Source: Owenia fusiformis
Lineage: Eukaryota > Annelida > Polychaeta > Sabellida > Oweniidae
Assembly: GCA_903813345.2 (NCBI GenBank)
Contig: CAIIXF020000005.1
Coordinates: 20,897,375-20,961,374 of the forward strand
DNA: 64,000 nt
Direction: 5' to 3'
Shown: positions 13,872 to 28,500 of the stretch, in pieces
Layout of the letters: each line of letters opens with the position of its first letter
Position numbering within the stretch: the first letter of the stretch is position 1
Position numbers and translations under genes: made by a program
Notes under the pieces: generated by a model
What the model saw: only the letters and a program-made list of their open reading frames with translations
Databases searched by the model: none
What the model was told of the DNA's origin: nothing

Positions 13872-16020
13872 CAGTATTATACGACGGAAAGCGATTAGGG
13901 ACCCCCACATAATTCAAAACCGAATGGAGTTTTAACATGGCAGTGATAATTCACACTGCGCATCTATTTCTCCACACTTTATTTCTTTAAAGGAAAATTG
14001 ACGTTCATCGTTGTGCCTTCGCGCATATATGAATGCCCCGATTAGAAAATATGGTGTCCGTAAATTGACAATATTTGCATAACGTAATATTACATTGCTA
14101 AATAGTGGGTTGACCCGCGTTTTGTGATTTGTTCATAACTTTGACATTGGCTATCGCGGCGTTGTTGAAATCACTGCAGTCTGCAAATTAACTCTGTATT
14201 TTTTGCAACAGCGCCATCTTTCATACTCACTAAAATCAAATAACTTCATTATCTATCTGTTCAACACCTGTTTACAATTTCTTCTGGGAGAAGGAAAGTT
14301 CCTATATGTATTCCAGGCCTGTAGCAAGGGGGATGCACCCAATCCCCCGCCCCCGGCCAGACATTCGTTGTTTATTAGCTTATTGAGCTTATTTTTATTA
14401 TTGCCGTATGGCCTATTCAGTCATATAGAAACTCCCTTATTGCTTTAAATATTTTTATTAATCACTGTTCAGTTGGATCAGAATGTTATATGAACATTCA
14501 AGACATGTCATAATATATTCTTATTCAGATCATAGATCATCAAAGGATTGAAGATTCAAGTGAAAAATCCAGTAATATCTGTCTAATCTTAACAATTCTG
14601 AGACCAGCATGAAGTGTTCTGTTTATTGTATTCATATTTTAAGGTTTTATGAACAATTTATAAGTCAATGGAAAATAACAAATTCGAGACGTTCACATTG
14701 AGCAGTGTTTGGAGTAGAGGTGTCCAGATATATAGGTTTCGCTGAATATTACAAATTGATTTTGATATTCAGTCAGATGTGCGGTTCCAGTGGCATTCAT
14801 ATTGGACAGGTATTATTACTGTATCTTTTGTTCATTGCATATATCATTTTAGATTATTTTTGTTAATAAAGTTAATTCATTTCATCTCATGTTGTTTTAT
14901 TTAATAATTTATTTCTCAAAATATAAAGGTGTTTTTAGGGAGTTTTTGGCCATAACGAACAGACTTACTCATTTTGAATAGCCTATATATAAACATGATA
15001 AAGGCAAAACAGTAGGAAATATTATGATCAAGCAAATAATCGTCAACTCCTTACAAACATATTCCAAAAGAACCATGGAAAAATATCAAATTGTGAAGTT
15101 CTTTGAATTAATGTACACCTTTTACAGTCAAATAATAAACACAGATAAAATTGATTTTAAATTGTAATAGTATGTTAGTGTATGGAGTTTGAAGTGGGAG
15201 GGGGATACAATTACCAGTCTGCTGATTGATGACTTAATAACTTATAAAAGATCTCATAGCTTTTATCAGGTGGCACTTATGTCTGACTAACGTTCTTTAA
15301 ACAATCTCGTCTAAGAATACAGGCCCGTATCCTGGATTAACCAGGGGAGCGGTTTTACAAAGGGGGGGATTTTGCCAAGAGGGTGGGGGGCTTTTTGACG
15401 TTTTTTGCAAAAAAAATCATGTGAAAAGTGCTAAGAATGGTGAAAAATTGCATGATTTTGAATGAATATTTGGCAAGGGGGAGGGGGGGTGAGGCCCCCT
15501 GGCTACGGCCCTGGAATACATATAGGAACTTTCCTTCTCCCAGAAGAAATGGTATACAGGTATAACATCAATCATTCTGGTATTTTGTATACGAAGGTGT
15601 GTAGTACACACGTTATTGAAAGATGGTAGTGTACACTGTGTACTACCATTTTGAGGTCAGTTTGACTATATAATTCCCCGCACTCACAAATCTGTATTTC
15701 TCAAAGATATCCTCTCTAGAGACATCACTGTAATCCAAAATTACAATTTCGCGGGTCAAGTTCGCAGTCTTTCGAAAAAAGTTGAATTCGTTGTGCCACG
15801 AATTTTCATTCGTTATTTATTCACAGATAATCATATTTTCATCGCGCACTGAATGAATTACAAGGGCCGCGTTGTGCAAAGTGAATTAAATAAATAAAGT
15901 GCGCAGAAATCGATCTGACTGGGCCGCCGTGTGCATTATCACTCACATGTTAAACTCCATAGAATTTTAAATTCTGCGGTACATCCCCTTTCGCTTTCCA
16001 TATTATACTATACAAGCAGG
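13872..16020. repeat. Long, diverged inverted repeat of 2.1 kb
   Basis: The inner arms are clear: CTTCTGGGAGAAGGAAAGTT..CCTATATGTATTCCAGG at 14280-14318 recurs inverted at 15511-15550. The outer arms match more loosely (GGAAAGCGA..GGAGTTTTAACATG..GTGATAAT at 13886-13954 against its complement at about 15940-16000). The spacer 14350-15480 is AT-rich with no recognisable gene. Probably an old inverted-repeat transposon. Confidence 0.5.
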
Positions 16021-16339
16021 CTTTGATTATTACAAGCATGGTTTAAGGCATTTATTTGTGCATTAGTTAATAAAACCAGCTGCATTAAAAATCACTGCAT
16101 CAACTTCTAAACGTTATTTGAGCAGAAAGCCCTCCAAACTTCACATATACTGATGCAATAAAATATTAATTCCATGTCATCTCAGTGATCTCCCTAAGAT
16201 TTATTCTAAATGGGGTGTTAAATCTTTATTCTACCTGATGTAATTTTCAGCTTTTGAAAAGGGTGCAGCACCTGACTATATATAGTGTATTTTTCAACTT
16301 CTTGATTGAATAATCTCTATTAAATGATACAGCTTTTCC

Positions 16340-16458
16340 TTATAGTATATACAGTTGTGTATTGCGAGTATTGTGTGTATGTCTAGAGGAGCGAACAGGG
16401 CTGACAAAGCGTGACATTTGAAAGGAGTCGAGTGAAGAGTCAGTCGTGAGAGAGTTAC
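16340..16458 (-). other. In-frame read-through after exon 12 (possible retained-intron C terminus)
   Basis: After the CAG|GTAACT donor the RGS12 frame continues [13 protein letters not shown]... and stops at 16340-16342. The tail is Ser/Thr/His-rich and resembles no domain I know. It would be the C terminus of an isoform ending right after RBD2. This is inference only: an open stretch of this length can occur by chance. Confidence 0.2.
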
Positions 16459-16549
16459 CTGCGAAGTCCTGCATGGTCTGGACAATCACTCTCTGGTTAT
16501 CTATAGATGATACAAGTGACTCCATGTCTAGTGGGATACCTATACTGGC
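16459..16549 (-). CDS. RGS12: RGS12-like exon 12: end of RBD2, last exon visible
   Basis: A 91-base exon of 30 codons plus one base (phase 0 in, phase 1 out). Acceptor TGCATTATAG, donor [33 protein letters not shown] is the last RBD2 strand (vertebrate: PLDLGAPISSLDGQRVV). The frame stays open past the donor for 39 more codons, to a stop at 16340, so intron retention would give a short C terminus without GoLoco. The strong donor and family structure favour splicing to exons left of the window. Confidence 0.88.
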
Positions 16550-19500
16550 CTATAATGCAGAAAAATATCAACTCAATCAAAATTCTAAAACAATTTTAAC
16601 ATATCATTTCAATTATTGATGTTTTGAATTGAGTGCAATCTCGTAGACCCAAACATTGTGATGTTCAGGTGCACTGGTTATCTGACCTAATGATGTCAAT
16701 ATTAATAGAAAATAACACTATTTCAATATCTCCAGTTGATTGACAACAGAAATCATCCTCTAAACAATAATAGCATAGACATGTGTATATGGAATGCTCT
16801 TGGCTCTGCTAAGACCTCCTTAGAAGGTCTAAATATGGAGGTCTAAATTAATATGAAGTCATTGGGTCACTGGGCTTGGGCAATTCACTTGACAAGTTTT
16901 ACTCCTGACACCAGAGTTTGATTCTGATTTTGAGTGGTCTTATCAAAGAATTACATAGAGAACTAGCTGAAGTGTTAAGTTGCAAAGTTGCGCTGTTTAA
17001 TAAAAGGAAAGAAATATGTAGGAACTTGTCGCACATGTAACAAAGCAACTTTCTCTGGTGTCGGTTAGGCTACGCTCTATAACAAGTCAAATCAGCATGC
17101 ATTCACATGGTCTAAAATATACAAAGTACCTAGCAAAGTATTAATGTAATTATGACAAACAACACAGCTATATCACTTACCACATGAACAACCATGTAGT
17201 CCATCTTAAAACCATATTTGTGCAAAATTGGTTTGAACACATCTCGTATTGTCCTATTTGGTTTGGCCTTAACTCCAATGGATTTCCGATTGGGTAAATC
17301 CAGTCGAAACATCACCCGTGTCTCAATACGTATCTCCTGACTCCCAAGAGACGAGATGTCCCTATTCAAATCGAGAGCCTGCAAGTTTAAAGGTTTGATT
17401 TAAATCTCACACTCAACCAATCTTGATAAATGCTTATTGTCAAGGGCTTCTAAATATTACATTATCTGAAATAAGAGTTCTAGTGAAATGTACAATGAAA
17501 CAATCAAACAAGGCATTAATATGACAGAATGTCTCCACTTCCAAATATTACATTATCTGAAATCAGGGTTCTAATAAAACGCATAATGAAACTAGAAAAC
17601 AGCAACTCCAGAGTAGCAAATCCACCAACGTAACATATTTTGATAAAAAGTGGGCATTTTTTCGCCATTTTTCATTTCAGCTGTCATCTTGAAAATTTAA
17701 GCAGCGGACGTTTGACCCTAGGCATCAGCATATAAAATTTGCATTGGAGTTATCAAAGATTATGTATTTTTTACGAAAAATGGCAGCCATTTTAAAATTC
17801 AGCAGTCATCTTGAAAATTTCTTCTCAAATGGAGCTCCTTTGTCCATAGGCAGCAGGATATAAAATTTGAACCAAGTCTGTCCACTTGACTTATCATAGA
17901 TTATGTTTTTTATACATAAAATGGCAGCCATTTTAAAATTCTTCGAAAATTTCTTCTTGAGCAGAGCTCCTTTGTCCCTAGGCAGCAGCATATAAAATTT
18001 GAACCATAATCCATCCCCTGGTATTTGAGTTATCAAAGATTATGTTTTTTTACGAAAAATGGCAGCCATTTTGAAATTCAGCAGTCATCTTGAAAATCTC
18101 TTGTTGAGCAAGCTCCAAATCCGTCAACTGGTATTTGAGTTATCAAAGATTACATTTTTTAATTTTTGAAAATTCCTTCTTCAGCAGAGGTCCTATATAT
18201 AAAATGTTAACCAAATCCATCCACTGGTACTTGAGCAATGAAAGATTATACTTTTTTTTCCCATTTCTCATTTATTCCATATATAATATATAAAAATACA
18301 ATACAATATTATTGCCTACGTTTTTCAACATTGTCGGCAATATACAAAACATGTCAAACTGGAAATACTGGAAATACAATAGATTTGGTCCGCAATATGG
18401 ATGGTGAAAAATGTTAGAGGCCTTTGGGGGGGGTTTAGTCTAAAATATCAAGAGCTAAACAGATGTAATGGCTAACTATTTGAATAATTTGTTCATTCTC
18501 CATTACTGTTAGATTTCTGTCTCCAAATAATAAAAATTGAATTTTTTCATTTTCATTGGATTATACTTTTTACGAAAAATGACCACCATCTTGGAAATTG
18601 CTTCTTCAGCAAAGTTCCTTTGTCCCTTGGTATCGTCATATAACATTTGAACCAAATTTGTGCACTAGTATTTGAGTTACCAAAGATTACATTTTTTACA
18701 AAAAATGGCAGCTTTTCAATTGAGCGGCCATATTGAAAATTCCTTCTTGAGCAGAGGCCCTACACCCATAAGACATAAGCCTATAAAATTTGAATCAAAT
18801 CCATCAACCGGTGTTTGTTATCATCCAGACACATGAACGGACCGACAGACTTCCAAATATCACATTATCTGAAATCAGGGTTAAATGTACAATGAAACAA
18901 TGAAAAAAGGCATTTACGATTTTGTATATGACAAAATGTCTCCACTTCCAAATATAAGATTATCTGAAATCAGGGTTCTAATGAAATGTACAGGGTGGGC
19001 TAAAAAAATTTGCAACTTTTTTAAAAGGCTAGAAAAGTATCAAAACATAAGGGTATTGCCATAAAAAATTATTTACAGAAACTTAAGGATAGGCATATTT
19101 TACCATTTAAATACTAAAGCTAAACTGGACTTCAATTTTTCAATCAGATCTTTGAATATCAATGGTCTATTGTTCATGTGTCCGAGATTTACCGTTCTTC
19201 CTAGAAAATGTTTCATTTATGTGATCAACAATAACACATTCATTATGTTCACTAAATCTGTTACAATCTTGGATAACTGTTCAACCAATGTATATACAGT
19301 TTATATCAGTATCTAGTCACTATGATATTATGTATCTATTGATTACTTATCAAACAAATTTCATGCATCCACCTTTCACCTTCTCTACAGCGCGCAAGGA
19401 GACATGGGCGGAACTGGTCAATGGCGTGATCCAGCGATTCTTGTGGTAGTTCTCTCCACTTCTACTGCAGAACTTCTTTTAGTTTAACAATAGTTTGTGG

Positions 19501-22500
19501 GGGATTACCATTAACTGCAATAAGCTGCTCCAGGTGCCCCCAATGGTGATAATCACAGGAGTTGGCATCTGGGGTATAAGGCAGCCATTCATCAGGACTA
19601 ATGAATTAAGGCTTATTCTCTTCCAGATACATGTATTCCAAAGTGACTTTTGCCCGATGGCTGGGAGCGATAGGGAAGGTGAAAGGGGGAAGCATAGAAC
19701 ATTTGTTTAATAGATAATTAATAAATACAACATAACATAATACCATAGTGACTAGATACTGATATAAACTAGACATTGAGGTAGACATTGTTTAAACAGT
19801 TATCTAGGATTGTAGCAGATTTAGTGAACATTATGAATGTGTTATTGTTGATCACATAAAATCATAGAAAGTCACATTTTCTAGGAAAAATGGTAAATCT
19901 CAGACACATGAACAATAACGCAAATGCGAGTAGGTAGTTACCAGTTTCACCACCAGGTGGCTCGCTCGGGTCAGATAGCATGGCGGGTATAGTAGAAAGT
20001 TCCCTTTAACTCGAATTACATCTGTTTTAGTGGTTCAATTTTCATATAGCCCTTATGTATCGAATAGTTTTGCAAATTTAAGTATGTCCAGTAAAGGAAA
20101 ATGTTATATGTCCAATTCAAGAAAAGATATTTCACTTTTTGTGATTTTGTAATATGGGGTCTATGGGGAATTAAATTTTCAAAGTTGATAAACAATTTTC
20201 GAAACCATATTTTTAGATATATTTTTAAATGCAGATTTCAAATATGACATCACGTTGACTGAATTTTAAATATTTAATGACTTAAATCAAGATCATTTTT
20301 ACTCGCATCTAGTCTATTGACCATTGATATTCAAAGATCTGACAAAAAAATTTGAAGCCAGTTTTAGCTTGAGCATTTGACTGGTTTCTGTAAATATTTT
20401 TTTTATGGCAATACCCTTATGTTTTGATACTTTTCTAGCCTTTTAAAAAAGTTGCAAATTTTATTGGCCCACCCTGTACAATGAAACAATAAAAAGCATG
20501 AATATGACAATGACAAAATGTCTCCACTTGCAAATGGTAACAAATGAGTCAGAGACTGAAGCAGGTCACAAAAATGGTCTACATGTATATGACATAAAAT
20601 GTCAAGTTGGTATGAATAATTAAGCTTCTGGCTGGAGATTCTAGGTCTATAATGGCAAAGTCAGTGAACAACCGAACCTACTGAATAAGCTTACAGAAAA
20701 GGCAAACCCAGCCTATGTGAACTCTATTGGAATATGCTTAAGTGATTACTATCCATGACACAGTCCATCCATAGGCACAGTGGTACACATAATATTCAAG
20801 GAATGATAATGAAAACTTGGTGTCCTTAAATAAGATTAGATAAACCATGAAGTATAAGAAAGGAGAAATTGGTGTAGCTAAAAATTGGGCAGGCATGGCT
20901 ACTGATAAAAAAAACACTTTCAATGTTTTTAAGCCTAAAACTGCTAAACATTTTTTCTAATTACTCAGATGCAAGTAGGTAGTTACCAGTTTCGCCACCA
21001 GGTGGCTGATTCGGGGGAAATAACATGGCAGGGTATTACAAAATTCCATTAAACTTAAATATTCATCAGTTTTAGTGGTTCACTTTTCATATTACCCTTA
21101 TGTATCTGATAGTTATACAAATTAAAATATGTTCAGTAAAAGAAAATATTATCTGCCCAACACAAGAAAAGATATTTCCATTTTTGTGATTTTACAATAT
21201 GGGGGCTATGGGAAATCTCAAGTCAAACAATAAAATATCTAAAGGGCAGGTGTATGTCCCACCTTTATTTAAAAGATCAATAGATAATTAGTCTAGTTAA
21301 GCTTATTAAGGGATGTTTCTAAGAAAGTAATGAAACCTATTCCTTTAACTAGGCTAATTAAATAATCATTTAATTATACTAATAAGGCTCCCTAACGACA
21401 AACTGTCAGAATCAGAATAAATATAAAATACCTTGTCAGAATCCAACAGATATGCATCAACAGCAGCAACATTCAAACTACGTTTTTCACAAAGTCTCGC
21501 CAAGATGCATCTGACAGTCTCCCCTGGGGTGGCACTCACTACTGTAGTACCCCCATCAGCCATGATGATGCGGCAGAATTTCAGATTTTCTTTGTCAGCT
21601 AACTGAACGCCATCTTTACTTAGAGACTGTAAAAGGAATTAAAGCCAGGAATTAAAGTTGGGAATCAAAGCCAGGCTTGAAACAGAGGAGAAAAACTGAG
21701 TATAGTAAAACTTGAGAACTTAAGGTGCTTTGTAATGTTACATCAAGGCCTGTAGAGAGAAAATTCTTTTTTTTTACTTTTCTGAGCTATCAGGGCAACA
21801 TCTGGCTTAACAAATCTCCTTTGAGATATCTATACCTATGGATAAACTATCAATTTCTGCATTAAGAAGTGTAAATTCAGTTCAAAGCTTCTATAAAGGG
21901 AGTCCCACTTATTCACAGATTTTTAAGATCCACCACGTTTGACTAAATGAAATATCAGCTGAAATAATGTTCATCCAGGGGGTTCATTTTAGGAGTCCCA
22001 AGATTCATTGATACATTGATGCATCGGCTCGTTTGGTTATGATACGAGCGTATCGATACACACTGTCGAATATTGATACTGAGATTGTCGCTATTGATCA
22101 TCTCCGTAGCACTACAGAAACTATTGGTACGGAGGAGATAATCTCAGTAGCAATACAGAAAATATGGTATATTTCCTAGGGATTATCTCATAAGTAAAAT
22201 GTTTTGGCCTAAGATCACACAATAAAAACGTTATAAATGATTTGAAGTGCAATACAGGATATATTCTGCTCTCGATATTCTGTATTGGCACGAGACGTAT
22301 TTCTCATGCAAAATATATCTTGTATTGCACTTCAAATTTAATATATTCAACTGAATGACATAAAATGTTTCGAAATGTTGCTCGTATTGTAAGGTAAGTA
22401 TCGAGATTTGTATCGTATTGTTTCATAGTGTATCTAGGACGCCTAGTTTCTTTGTAGACAATAAAATTATATGTATTAGAGGTGTCATGGGTCAGACATT

Positions 22501-25500
22501 TTTCGGGTCGGTTCGGGTCAGAAAAAAAGTTCGAGGGTCTGGTAATTTCGGGTCGGGTCAGAAGAAAACAGAAAAAATGAATTTGACTTAATTATCGAAC
22601 TCTCCAATTACAATGATGCACAGAACAGAAGATCATTTCAATATCATTTTTCCTGATGATTTTTACAACAAATTAAACAGCAGAAATGAAAAGTGAATGT
22701 GAAACTGAAATTCAGAGACAAAGTCGGTATCACAAAGCTTACAGACAGTAATGTCTTTTCTGGCAGTGGCATCCTCTGAAGACTTTGAAAGTCCAAAGTA
22801 CTAGCTATGAAGTATATCCAAACAAATGATTTTAGGCTCGTGGGCGAAATTATTACCCTTCTTTTTTGCTATTTGTTTGCATGTAAATTACGAACGCACT
22901 TTTAGAGTTGACTAACGCGTCACATAGTACTACCAACGGAAACGACTTGGGGAATAAATGACACAATATAAACATGTCTATAAGTGTTTCAGTCAGTGTT
23001 ATTGCATATTTTAAGGCTTTGATAAATAAATAATGACATAAACTTAGAATTAAATCGTTCTGAAAGAACCGTAAATTATTTTCTGTTCGTAATTTGTACG
23101 TATACAAGAAATACTAAGGTCAGCTAGAAATTTTTTCATTTTCATTTCATTTTTTTTATCCCATACTTGGAGTTACAGGGTACATAAAGCCGGTTTGTAA
23201 AAACTTATATTTTCATCAGCGGGCAGATATAGCTTTACATCCCGCTCCTGAGCGGGCAGATATAGTATATCTGATACTATATCTGCCCGCCCGCTACGTC
23301 ATAATTGCCGTTCACATGCTGTAAACGACAATGGAGAAAAACGCATACAATCGCGATCTGTTTGATGCTTTAAATAATCAAAGATTAGAACAGGAAAATA
23401 TGGCTACGGACAAGAATACAAAACTGGAAATGAATATCTAAAATAATTCCACGGTTGGTTGCAAAGTTTCTGAACTGTTGCCAAATGTGAACAATGTGAA
23501 CCAAATGACCAAGATTGGTATGGGATAAACAGATCATCCTATAGTCGGTTCAGGATATTGGGATTATCCCTTGGCTAATATAATATATCTACCCTCGGGA
23601 CCTACGGCCCTTGGGCAGATATATTATATTGGCCTCGGAATAATCCCAATATCCTGAACCTCATATAGGCTAATCTCTATATCTCTTATATATAAGAGAT
23701 ATATTCCCAGGGTTTGTCACCAATAGATGTCACTATCAGGTGTTGATACAGGTTCCTGTGGGAATACAAAGCATTTTATCTACTTTTTACGATCATTTAC
23801 GATGTTCCTGAGTGTTCTCACCCGACCCAAAATCAGTAAGTAGTTGTTCGCATTTCGGGCCGAGCCTTCTGACCCGAGGTTCGGCTCGACTTCGGGTCGG
23901 TGTGACACCTCTAATATGTATGTTAGTCTTGATGTAATATCAAAAATCAGATATATCTTGACACTGGTCCTCTGCACTAATTGTTGCACCTTTTATGTCC
24001 AATAGTTGACATCAAAATGCATGTAATACAAAGAGGAAAATGGCCCTAATCCGTTCCCTATATTCTTTTTTCGCCAAAAACAGTTGCACTGACAGGGGCA
24101 ACAGGACACTAACTTTGATGCAGCGTCCCCTTATTAACATATGTAGTTCCATACCTCTCTTGAAGTAGATGCCTCCTTTGACATGACATTTAGGTCAGAG
24201 CTAGCTAGTGAATTTGTGCGTGCTAAACTTCCACTTCCTGTCTGTGAATCTACATCTTTAGGTTCTTTCTTTGAATTCTTCTTTGGTGGGCTCTTTGTTA
24301 GTCTTCTTTTACCTGGAGAGATAACATTACATCTACATTTAATGTAAAATAAGTGAACATGTACATCTGAACATCTGTACTTATATTACACTGCACTAAG
24401 GCACTTCTAGGTATGACACATACAAAAACATTAATACAGGAATATATTTTTCATTTTTGTTATTCAAAACAACAACGTTTTTGTGGTCTGTTTACACCTG
24501 ATTCTCTCCATTTAGACAGGTTTAACAGCTCACCTCTAAAACTACAGCAGAAAGTAAAATATCTTACCAACTATATTATAGTTAGTTGAGGTAGGTCAGT
24601 GTTGGTCAAGTTGAAATGGGTTCATATTTGAAATAAGCAAAAAGCCATTTTAGTTTGTTAATTAGCTAAAATTGGTTCCCCCATTATTGAACGCACTGAC
24701 CCATGTTAGAACCGGACCAGACTACTTCTTTGGTCAAAACTAATGAAATGATAACATGGTCACCCAAGCTATGGTCACCTGCCCAATCTCTTTGTATTAC
24801 ACATATACAACATATTAAGTGAGTATCAGATCTATTCAAATTTCAATTCAATTCACTTTCATTCATAATTTTTAAACATATAAGAGTTAACAATAACATG
24901 AAAAGGAACACCCCATGGGGTGCATCCTCCGATCACAGGGCTTCAAAATCCAGAATATCTTCTTTCTTTTTACACCCTGCTATAAGCAGTTAGCATTTCC
25001 CCGATTAAGAACTCGCAATTAGATTGGCTGTCGCAACACTGCGACAGCAATCATGTATACGTCATTGGTGCATAATTAGATCACGTGACTCAGTTTAATC
25101 GGACGCTTCCAAATTGGTTATAGCAGGGGGGAAGAAGGAGGTACGGATTCTGTACACCTGCTTAGGAGGAAATAGAAATACTTGTTTTACATAATATAAC
25201 ACGAAAATACCAGAGGGGCTCTAATTGTGTTTTAAGACGACCCCCTTCCTTTAAGATTGCAGTCCATCTTTTTTCAAAAATTCATTCTATGAGTAATGTT
25301 TTTCAGAAAATAAATATGACTTGGAGCTTTAACTAGACAACAGCAACGCCAAAGCATAGCAAATCCCATTGAACAGCCATGGCTGGCATTTTTATGAACA
25401 AAGTATAAAGCAAAAAATGGCAAAAGTGTCATGCTTATAGTATTCACATACCAAATATGAACAAAATCGCTCCACTACTTTTCGAGTTATAATAATAAAA

Positions 25501-28500
25501 TACAATAAAATGGTGACCATTTTTCAAAATGGCCGCCTTCTACCAAAAGTGTCATTAGACAGTGTGCCATGCTTATACTATTCACATACCAAATATGAAC
25601 AAAATTGCTCTACTACTTTTCGAGTTATAGTAAAATAAGTTAAAATGGCGGCCATTTAGAAAAAATGGCTGCCTTCTACCAAAAGTGTCATTAGACAGTG
25701 TGCCATGCTTATAGTGTTCACATACCAAATATGAACAAAATCGCTCCAGTACTTTTCAAGTTACAGCAAAAATCGTAAAATAACGAGTTAAGGCAGCCAT
25801 TTTTCAAGATGGCTGCCATGTGCTTCTTTAATATCTACATTTCTAGCTTTATTAATGTCCTATATAACTTTTTTACATTTAAAACATATTGCTATTAAAG
25901 TTTTACCTATTGCACCTAAATTACTGTAAAATCAGCACTAAAATGGCCGCAATTTAAAAATGAGCGGCCATTTTGAAAATCGTCTTTTGAGCAGAACTTC
26001 TACCCTCATAGGGTATATGTGTACAAAATATGAACGAAATTGGGCCAACAGTATTTGAGTTATTGCTCTGACGGACGGACAGACGGATGGACGGAAGGAC
26101 GTAAGGACGGACAGACAGACAGAGGGGTTCCCTTTATCCCTCCCAACTTTGTTCGATGGGATAAATATCTTATTTATTATATGCAATATTCCCTTAACTT
26201 TTATACACCACTCCTAAACCACATAACTATACAACATGAACAGACTTGTACCCAGTGTTTTTCTTGAGGCAAAATACATCATAGGACCACTGGACTGACA
26301 GGTTCTACATTTTGACCAGTCTATACCAAAACTCATCGGACATTCGGACCTGTAACTTCAGTTTAATCACGGTCCTTGTGAAAACTAACCAGTCCAATGA
26401 GCACTATAGCATTAAGATGTGAGAAATGAAAGTTTGAACCGATCGCTCTCTGAAATCTCAGTTTATCTAAGGTAAAACCTTGAGATTCTGAAAATCATTT
26501 TTTGTAAAATTGGCTGCATGGGAGGATGTTTACATAAGTATATGTTTGCTATTTTGATTATTTAATTATATTATATTATTATATTATTACATTTATAGCA
26601 TTTTTACAAAAAGAGTAGCAAAATTTGTAAAATCACACACAAAATATTTTCAAAATGGTTACTCACTCTAGCCAAATTGTCATCAGAAAGTGTAATATGC
26701 TTCGAAGTACACACGTATAAAGTTTCAACAAAATCGCGTACATGTAAATGGTGGCCATTTTGAAAAATGGCCACCTACTAGCCAAAATGTCATAAGACAC
26801 TGTGCCATGCTTATTAGTATTCACATATTAAATATGAACAAAATCGCTCTATTACTTTTTGAGTTATAGTAAAAAAACATAAAATAACGCACATAAAAAT
26901 GGTGGCCATTTTGAACTCCCCAAAGTGTCATTAGACAATTTGCCATGTTCATAGGATTCACATATCAAATATGAACAAAATCGCTCCACTAGTTTTTGAT
27001 TTAAACGTAAAAATGATTTTTTTCAAAATGGCTGCCTATACTACCCAAAGTGTCATTAGATAGTGTAGCATGCTTATAGCATTCACATACCAAATATGAA
27101 CAAAATCGCTCCACTACTTTTCAAGTTTTAGCAAAAATCGTAAAATAGAGTGGAAAGTGTGCCATTTTTCAAGATGACTGCCATGTGCTTCTTTAAAGTG
27201 GGAGTATCGATTGCCGAGTCGTATCCAATGATCCTGGGCCTATCGTAAAATGAAAGCTTTGAATATGTTGTTGCCTTTAAAAATGTATCTATTTTCCATG
27301 TATGCTACTAGAATTTGTGCACATACCTTATAACGATCGATAATGGCAAAGGAAAATCCTCTAATTCTTCGTCATAATTTCTCCTTCGACGTCCGCCATT
27401 TTTTATTAAACCGGAAGTTTTTCTCTGACGTCCGCGCAATGTTTTTTCACTTTTATTTCAGATTACGCTTCGGATTCAACATTTAATGCTTTCTAATATT
27501 AATTAAGTGTTTTCTATCAGAAAGATTTCATAAAAAGACTCACACTATCAGAGATTTTATCGATTCGAGCAGCCAGAAAAATTAGTTTCAATTTCACCCG
27601 CTAGGTGTTTCGACGTCGACTTGGAAAGAATTTGAAAAATCTATGAGTGGGACTCCTTGTATGGAATTGTAGATTCTAAACGATTTGCCAGTTCTACTGG
27701 TTGATGAATATTGCCATATGCATACATTTTTATAAAATAGGAATAAGGAAGAAGATGTTGGACCAAACTTCACCTCGATAGCTCAGAAAAGGTAAAACTT
27801 CTCCATTTTTCTCTCCACAGACTTTAGAGCCGCTTTAATATGTACGTTTTTAGTTTTATTAATGTCCTATATATTTTTTACATTTAAAACATATATTGCT
27901 TTTACAGTTTTACATATTGTACCTTTACTGTTAAATCGACACTACAATGGCCGCCATTTTGAAACGAGTGGCCACATTGAAAATCGGCTTTCGAGCAGAA
28001 CTTCTATCCCCAATGGGCACAAAATGTGTACAAAATATGAACAAAATTCGACCAACGGTATTTGAGTTATCTCCTGGACGTACCTACGGATGTACATACA
28101 TGCAGACAGATGGATGGACAGGGGCGTTCCCTATATCCCTCCGAACTTCGTTCAATGGGATAATAAATGTGAAGCAAAATGAAGTGTCAGAAAGGCAGTA
28201 CAACTGCAAACATGTACTTTTAAAGTGAAAAGAATTTGACGCAATATTGTCACTTTGGTCGTGTCAACATAGGTACAAGTCTGAACTAAACAACATGTTA
28301 CATACATCTGATACACATCATGCAAGATCCCATGATTCTACCATCTACTACTATACCTGTTATACGATCCATTAAAGCTTAAAAAATGAACAAAGCAAGG
28401 TCATTCATCAATCACAACCAGAACAACGGCAACGCCAAAGCGTAGCGAATCCCATCGAACAGCCATGGAAGGCATTTTTACAAACAAAGTATATAGCAAA

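Larger units (their letters stand above)
18991..20476. mobile_element. Tc1/mariner-superfamily element, dead
   Basis: The ends CAGGGTGGGCTAAAAAAAT and its complement (..TTGGCCCACCCTG) are flanked by TA on both sides (18989-18990 and 20477-20478). The inverted repeats reach about 190 bases (up to ATTTACC..TTCTAGG). The interior holds a minus-strand transposase remnant. MITE E copy 2 lies inside the right inverted repeat. Confidence 0.85.

Noticed and set aside
1-16458. Search for a GoLoco exon of the RGS12-like gene
   Set aside because: No minus-strand frame with the expected FF.L....Q..R.DDQR pattern was seen; short frames at 3639-3926 and 10223-10486 lie in AT-rich DNA or repeats and lack matching splice phase.
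25938-26267. Open frames with [14 protein letters not shown] and SVCLSVL
   Set aside because: Translations of the GACGGACGG tract that ends the tandem-core elements, on the two strands.
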